A stretch of 64,000 nt of DNA, from positions 10,847,501 to 10,911,500 of the forward strand of contig NC_037090.1 of NCBI RefSeq assembly GCF_002994745.2, read 5' to 3'. Source of the DNA: Rosa chinensis. Its lineage: Eukaryota > Streptophyta > Magnoliopsida > Rosales > Rosaceae. The notes beneath the pieces are model-generated. The model worked only from the letters and a program-made list of their open reading frames with translations, did no database searches and was not told the DNA's origin. Both the position numbers and the translations under genes were made by a program. How positions within the stretch are numbered: position 1 is the stretch's first letter; the number at the start of each line of letters is the position of its first letter. Of the stretch, positions 58,661 through 64,000 are shown in pieces.

Positions 58661-59416
58661 TAGGCTTGGACTTGGGTCGGGCCGGGCCTGAAATTTGGTG
58701 AGACCGAGACCGAGCCCGAAACAATCGGTCCGGGCCGGTTCGGGTTTTTTTCAAAAATGGAAACCGACAGAAACCGACCCCAAACGGGCAGGTTATGTCT
58801 TCGGGCTTTTCGGGCCCAAATCCAGTTTCCCAGCTTTATGCAAAATACACACAAAATTGGGTCAGAGGCGGGGTTTGAACCCTTGACCTCCTACACGAAA
58901 GCTTTGCTCCCAACCACTGGAGCACGAGACACTCTTGGTATAATTTGTCCAAAGTTTATATTTATTTGATCCTAGGCGGGAGAAATGAAACAAAACAAAA
59001 CCTAGAATTGTAGAACCCTCTTTCACTTTCTGCTCTCTCTCTTTTCTAGCCGTATTCTTCTCTTCTTCTTCGTTTTTTTTCTTTCTTTCTCTTTTCTTCC
59101 TCCCCAATCCCCATTAATCCATTAGTTCTCTTTATTTACCATATCTTCTTCTTCTTCTTCTTCGGCGACTTCGATCTACTCCGCTCCGAGCTTCAAGCTG
59201 ATCAGGAGGCCATCAAGAAAAAAAAATTTGCAAGTGAAGGAGTTTCTCGGCTTCACTGGTTCCCAAGGTAAGATTACTCAAAGCAACAACTTTCTCTGTG
59301 TTCCCATGCCCTATGCTTAAATTTTAATACTTTGGTTTCTTCTGAAATTCTGCACATTTGAGTATGGAGAAGAAGGAGGAGGAGCTGGCTTGGGAGGAGA
59401 GCTTTGAGAGGCTGAG
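58661..59416. mobile_element. Left part of a hAT-like element
   Basis: Starts TAGGCTTGGACTTGGGTCGG followed by GGCCGGGCC and other C/G-rich words, as in the hAT element at 17080. The right end was not found; the LTR at 59417 interrupts it and it presumably continues past the window. It contains a tRNA-like module and a gene-like piece (59140-59340, with CCCAAG then GTAAGA as a splice donor near 59269). Confidence 0.5.
58861..58935 (-). other. tRNA-like module (A and B box)
   Basis: On the minus strand GCTC-CAGTGGTTGG-GAGC forms a D-arm-like hairpin containing an A-box match. AGGGTTCAAACCCC downstream is a strong B box. Acceptor and anticodon stems do not pair, so it is a tRNA-derived SINE head or relic, not a functional tRNA. 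Confidence 0.45.
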
Positions 59417-59721
59417 TGTCACGCCCCTGATTTTACACACATGAAAATCGATATATAATCTCATAATTATACATGCGTGAACGTCCAGTCATCAATACAA
59501 ATACCTGGAACATCTTTATCTTCAAACAAGTACTTACTGATGCACTGAACCATCCAAGTTAATATACACTCGCTCCACAGAGTTATGTATTACACAAATT
59601 TACGAATTAAATTGTCATCACAAAATAAAACGTAAATGCTCCTCAGAGCTTACTACATAGCGGAAGTCATATACTAGCAAAGCCAACAAAATTTGCTTCC
59701 TACCCGTTCTGCTGCCAACAA

Positions 59722-62223
59722 TGACAGGACCCGACCCAGGAATCACCCCAATTACCTGGATACGAGCTTGCGGGGCCCATGTTAAGCGAAATCCTACCGA
59801 AAATTCGACAGAACCTCCCCTAAAAATGGGCTACCCAAAAGTTTCACAAACCTGGACATGATTACAACTATAACTTCTACTCAACCTACAATATCAAATT
59901 TACAATCCAAGCACATATATTACATCCGGAAAGTTCAAATCCCAACATAATCCTCCTAGCAGCAACAACCCAAATAACAACATCCATCAAACTTAAAAGA
60001 AAAGGTTTATCAGAGTAACACTAAACTAAGCCGATATCATACAAGGTAGGTTAAGTAATAACCTACGGACAAAAACGGAAGCGCTGATTTCCAAAGTCCT
60101 TGAGTCTGGACACGATCTCGGCTAATCTGTAATCTGGGCATTTGAAAACGAAGGGCCCAGGGGAAAACATATAAAATCCATTAGAGTGAGTGGACAAAAC
60201 CGAAACGAGAATCAAAACAATTTATGGTATGCTTCCCCATTTCTCTTTTTAACAAAACCATCATGCAGCTAAACCCTTTGAAGTTCCAACTCAATCCTTT
60301 TCCAAGAAACTCATTTGATGACTAGGAAGGACTGCTTCCTAGGCATCTCATGCCATCGGGGAGTGACTGCCACCCGATGACGCATCGGAAGGGATTGCCA
60401 ACCGGAGTAGGAGGCGGTGATTAGTTGGGACTGCCAACTAGCCACATGTAGTAGACGGGACTGCCGACTAACTACCTCAAGTCATCTGGAAGGGACTGCC
60501 AACCAGATGACGCATCGGATGAGACTGCCAACCGAGCTGTAGTCTGGACGGGACTGCCGACCAGACTATTACCTAGAAGGACTGCCAACTAGGTAAGATA
60601 CGCATGCGCCAAAACTGGCCTCCTTGTCAACTGTTTCCTTTTTAATCATTTTCTTTCCATGAAATCACATTTACTCAAATAACAATCCATTTCGAAATTT
60701 AATACCATGCTGCATGCATTATTTAAATAAAATAAAGATCCACTCACAAGTGAGTCCAGCAGCTAACCCTGCTGCCTGCCTGTGTCCTCCTCGCTCGAGG
60801 GCTCAGTACGTCCTGTCACAATTGCATATGGTATAATTAACCATAATAAAAAAATACTCTAAAAAACAACTCATTTCCCTCGGAATAGGCATCCGTTGTT
60901 CATAAATGGTTATAAAACTCCCACACTTAAATTCGGAATTAAATTCTATACTTCCTTACAATCTCAATGCCCTCTAACTCATACTACTCAACCGATTTTT
61001 AATTCGATTTCTCAACCGTTCAAAGACTTCACTTAATCTAAACCTTCACAAGAACCGTTCGATAACTTAATCAATTTAATCTCACTTCCTTCATCACAAA
61101 TTACCACCAATTTATAATATAAATCCTTTCCAAAAATTTCCACATTCATTCTTAATTTTTCCCCTTTTCAAGTTCACAAATTCAACTCCAACAATCTCAA
61201 ATTCTCTCTACTTCCTAACAACAATTCATAATAGCCCTTTTTCCAAGAGTTTTCACCCAACACTACAAACATGACAAAACCATCAACCATGTTCAACATC
61301 ACAAACCAAAGAAAACTCAATATCCAACAAACCTCAAGTTTAACACAAACTCAAAGATTAAAACCGATACCAAACAACCTATCTATTCCAAAATCCACTC
61401 CACAACACACCCAACCAATTCTAAACCTGCAACAGTCAACAATTTCCAACAAAACAACCCTCACAAACAGTTAACTAGCTTAAAAACAACTCAATAATCT
61501 TCAACCCTGCAACAATAGCTGAAACTAGGCAGAGAGGGTCGAAAATTCAACCCAAATCGGAAAATAAAACCCGACCGCCACTGTTCATCAACCCTACCAC
61601 CTCCTCCGGCCAAATCAAGCTACAAGGAGGTTGATAAAGTGTTCCATCCTTCCCAGCGACCCAAAAGCACAAGGATTTCCGGCCGGAGACTGCCGGAAAT
61701 CGGAAACCCAACCGAGGTTATCAAACCCGACGGCACCCCTCCCCCAAAATCAAACAAATCCGGGCTACCCAGTAAAAAGCACTTACCTGAGATGACAGAG
61801 AATGAGGAGAGGAGGCTGTGGTGGCTGGAGACGAGCCCAACGACATCCGGAGGTGGGGAATTGGCCGGAATTTTGGTTCCGGGTGCGCAGAGAAGGAAAG
61901 AAGAGAAAGCAAAAACAGGGGGGGTCGATATCGGGTTCTCCCGATCTCTCTCTCTCTCTCTCCTTTTTTTATAATCCTATTTCCCTTTTCTTTAAACAAA
62001 ACCAATAATTTTAAAGGAAAAAAAATACCTTAGACACTTAAATCATAACTTCCCCGTAAAAACTCCAATCGAAACAAACTTCGTATCCAAAAACTCGATT
62101 TTTTTTTTTAATCTACGACAATCTCCAAGAAATTTCCTAATTTACCGGACTAAAGAAAAGTCACTTTTCGGTCAACCACAGTAAAAAGTAACTAGTAAAA
62201 ACTTTAAGGTACGGGGCATTACA
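59722..62223 (-). mobile_element. Solo LTR, 2502 bp, different family
   Basis: Minus-strand termini TGTAATGCCCCGTACC and GGGTCGGGTCCTGTCA. An exact 5-bp duplication AACAA lies at 59717-59721 and 62224-62228. No internal retrotransposon sequence is present. A TATAAAA on the minus strand near 61964-61974 may be its promoter. It contains the stem-loop array at 60322-60595. Confidence 0.85.
60322..60595. repeat. Array of nine stem-loops with constant GACTG loop
   Basis: Consecutive units of about 20-30 bp each form a palindrome around (G)GGACTGCC. Stems seen are CTAGGAAG (60322-60342), CATCGGG (60354-60379), TAGTTGG (60422-60440), TAGACGG with one mismatch (60452-60470), TCATCTGG (60482-60510), TAGTCTGGACGG with one mismatch (60540-60568) and TACCTAG with a mismatched inner part (60570-60595). 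Two further units (near 60383 and 60513) pair weakly. Stem sequences differ between units while each stays self-complementary. Confidence 0.85.
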
Positions 62224-62669
62224 AACAAGCTACCTCAGGTTCAACCACGATTTCCCTGACCTGCAGGATTAACCCCTACACCGTTTGAATGGTGCACCGG
62301 GGTTGCCAAACAACAAATCCGGTAAGCTTTTGCAAGCCCGTATGAGTAACTCATGAACATCAATCTACTTAAGGAACACATGCAACCATGATTCCTTCTA
62401 ACATTCCATATCCTTTCACCGAAAGGACAACATGAGTCACCGCTGTGACAATGTTCTATTTGCTAACTTAACCATCAAGTAGCAATTCAAGTCTCATCTA
62501 GACAGTTAAAGAAGAATACCATCGGAACTCTCCTTTAAACTACATACCTATAAGTCTCCAGCAACCTCGACCGTTACTCCCATAAGCTATCATGGCAGAC
62601 AGGCTATAGCTCTGTTGAAATCGTAACCACTCGTCCGGATACAGATGTGATTACCTATTTCCTGTCTTG

Positions 62670-62905
62670 GTCACCATCTGCGACCTGTCACCATCTATGA
62701 CATGTGGTTTCAGACCCAGTCTGGTCTCAAAATCAACATTAAGGTCACCATCTGTGCCTTGTCACCATCCGTGACACATGATCTTCAGACCCCATTTGGT
62801 CATGAAATCAACATCAAGGTCACCGTCTGCAACCTATCACTATCTGTGATCCATCACCATCTGTGACATAAGATCTTCTTAGACCCTATTTGGTCTTAAG
62901 GTCAA
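62670..62905. repeat. Minisatellite in LTR copy 2, about 80 bp x 3
   Basis: Repeated CACCATCTGTGAC, ATGATCTTCAGACCC, TTTGGTC and AATCAACAT-AAGGTCACC blocks. It is absent from the sister LTR at 17332, which has a different minisatellite instead. Confidence 0.75.
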
Positions 62906-64000
62906 TGTTAAGTAAGTCGCATCCGACCTAAAAACGTTACAAATATCTAGTTTCGGCTTTCCTAATCCATGCTCACCATCTGTGACCCTTGGTACAAAGA
63001 CCAATACATCTAAAATGAGTCACGCTTGACTCAAAAATGTAACATCAAGCTCAATACTTTTCAAACAATATAAAACATCTTTTTGCACAATATTGTTTCC
63101 TGAAAAGTCACATTCAACAATAATATGAACACCATCATGCATATTATTATTCATCACAATCATCCACAAGGATATATATATTTCATGTAAATATATATAT
63201 ACGTAGTCATTCACTCAGGAATGCCTACTAATACCAACTATAGTTTGCAGTTAATTAATTAACGCCAAAACGATAATGGTAATTCTGTTCATAAAGAACC
63301 TTGTGAGATTACTGACCTCGAAACTCCTGCTGTGTTTTCAATGCAGAATAAGTAGTCAAACCACAGAATAAACGTCGAAATACTTCGTCAAGTACCTAAT
63401 CACATACGGTTTCCACTTAGTAAAGATTCACATTTGATTTAAGTCTGAAACCCTTGTTTTGAACTAAAATCCCCAAAGAGGCGCCAATCGAGGCAAAACC
63501 ACATCCGAGACCTCCCAAAGTCTCCGGAATACGTCCACGATCGATGTGACCAAACCACAAGTCGATCGGACGCTCGAATCCTCACGGATCAAATAAATCG
63601 ATCGGTATGAAACTACAAAAATCATAACAAATCCATTCGAACTCTAAAATTTGCATATTATATATCAAAACGCTCGTATCAACAAGTAGAATATGTATAA
63701 TACCAAAAAAGTTCCTTACATGACCGGAAAGCCACCAGAAAGCCACCACAGACGGTGGTGCACCTCCGCCGGCCAAAACTCAATATTTCACAAAACTCCC
63801 AACATAAAAAAGCTTCATCTAAGCATGCTTGTGAATTCTCATAACTAGCTCGAAGTCAGAAAATAAGCATAAAGGGTCGAAAACTACCTCACAAGCTTTG
63901 GATTTTTGCTCAATCCGAGTTGAACCGATTTCCACGTAAATCGATCGAAACAAACACCATAAATCGATCAAGGAGCCTCCCACGAACCCAAAGATGGAAG

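Larger units (their letters stand above)
59417..64000 (-). mobile_element. Second copy of the 2.9-kb LTR family, interrupted, runs off the window
   Basis: Collinear with 17332-20248: the same TGTCACGCCCCTGATTTTAC end, then ACGTAAATGCT, GGCAGACAG, CGTAACCACTCGTCCGG, GCGCCAATTGAGGC-like and CTTCATCTAAGCATGCTTGT blocks. It is split by a solo LTR at 59722-62223. The other terminus lies beyond 64000, so whether it is solo or part of a full element is unknown. Confidence 0.85.

Noticed and set aside
58861..58935. Functional tRNA gene
   Set aside because: A and B boxes are present, but acceptor and anticodon stems do not pair; kept only as a tRNA-like module.

Overview
This window is plant nuclear DNA, almost certainly from a dicot. 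The evidence is a spliced AUX1/LAX auxin carrier gene with GT-AG introns, a DUF247 gene, plant L1, Ty1/copia and long-LTR retrotransposon remains, many TAGG-ended hAT and 9-bp-duplication Mutator-like elements, and AT-rich gene-poor spacers. A rosid or Rosaceae-like source is a guess. All identifications come from reading the sequence; no database was searched.

Only two intact protein-coding genes are convincing, and both lie in the first 10 kb on the minus strand. They are an intronless DUF247 gene (331-1722), with a broken DUF247 relic behind it (2606-3140), and an eight-exon AUX1/LAX auxin influx carrier (coding 5577-8614) with a probable 5'UTR intron and a TATA box at 9572-9581. A degenerate tandem repeat (4170-4860) lies between them.

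From about 9.8 kb onward the window is mostly layered transposable elements. Target-site duplications allow many boundaries to be fixed to the base. 14794-15891 is a Pack-MULE-like element carrying a fragment resembling eIF1A. 16655-23499 is an ORF1-only L1 remnant, split by a hAT element (17080-22372), which is itself split by a 2.9-kb solo LTR (17332-20248). 24511-30652 is a near full-length L1 with an 11-bp duplication, broken by stops and frameshifts. 31223-42691 is a copia fragment (plus strand) containing a hAT element and a second copia (33390-42429, minus strand, duplication AACTC). That second copia holds three Mutator-like insertions, one of them inside its 3' LTR; the other LTR preserves the empty site.

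From 42.7 to 58.6 kb lies AT-rich spacer with MITEs, microsatellites and small tandem duplications and no recognisable gene. From 58.66 kb to the end there is a hAT-like element start, then a second copy of the 2.9-kb LTR family (59417 to beyond 64000), interrupted by a different 2.5-kb solo LTR (59722-62223). That solo LTR contains the oddest pattern of the window: an array of nine consecutive stem-loops with a constant GACTG loop and changing, self-complementary stems (60322-60595).
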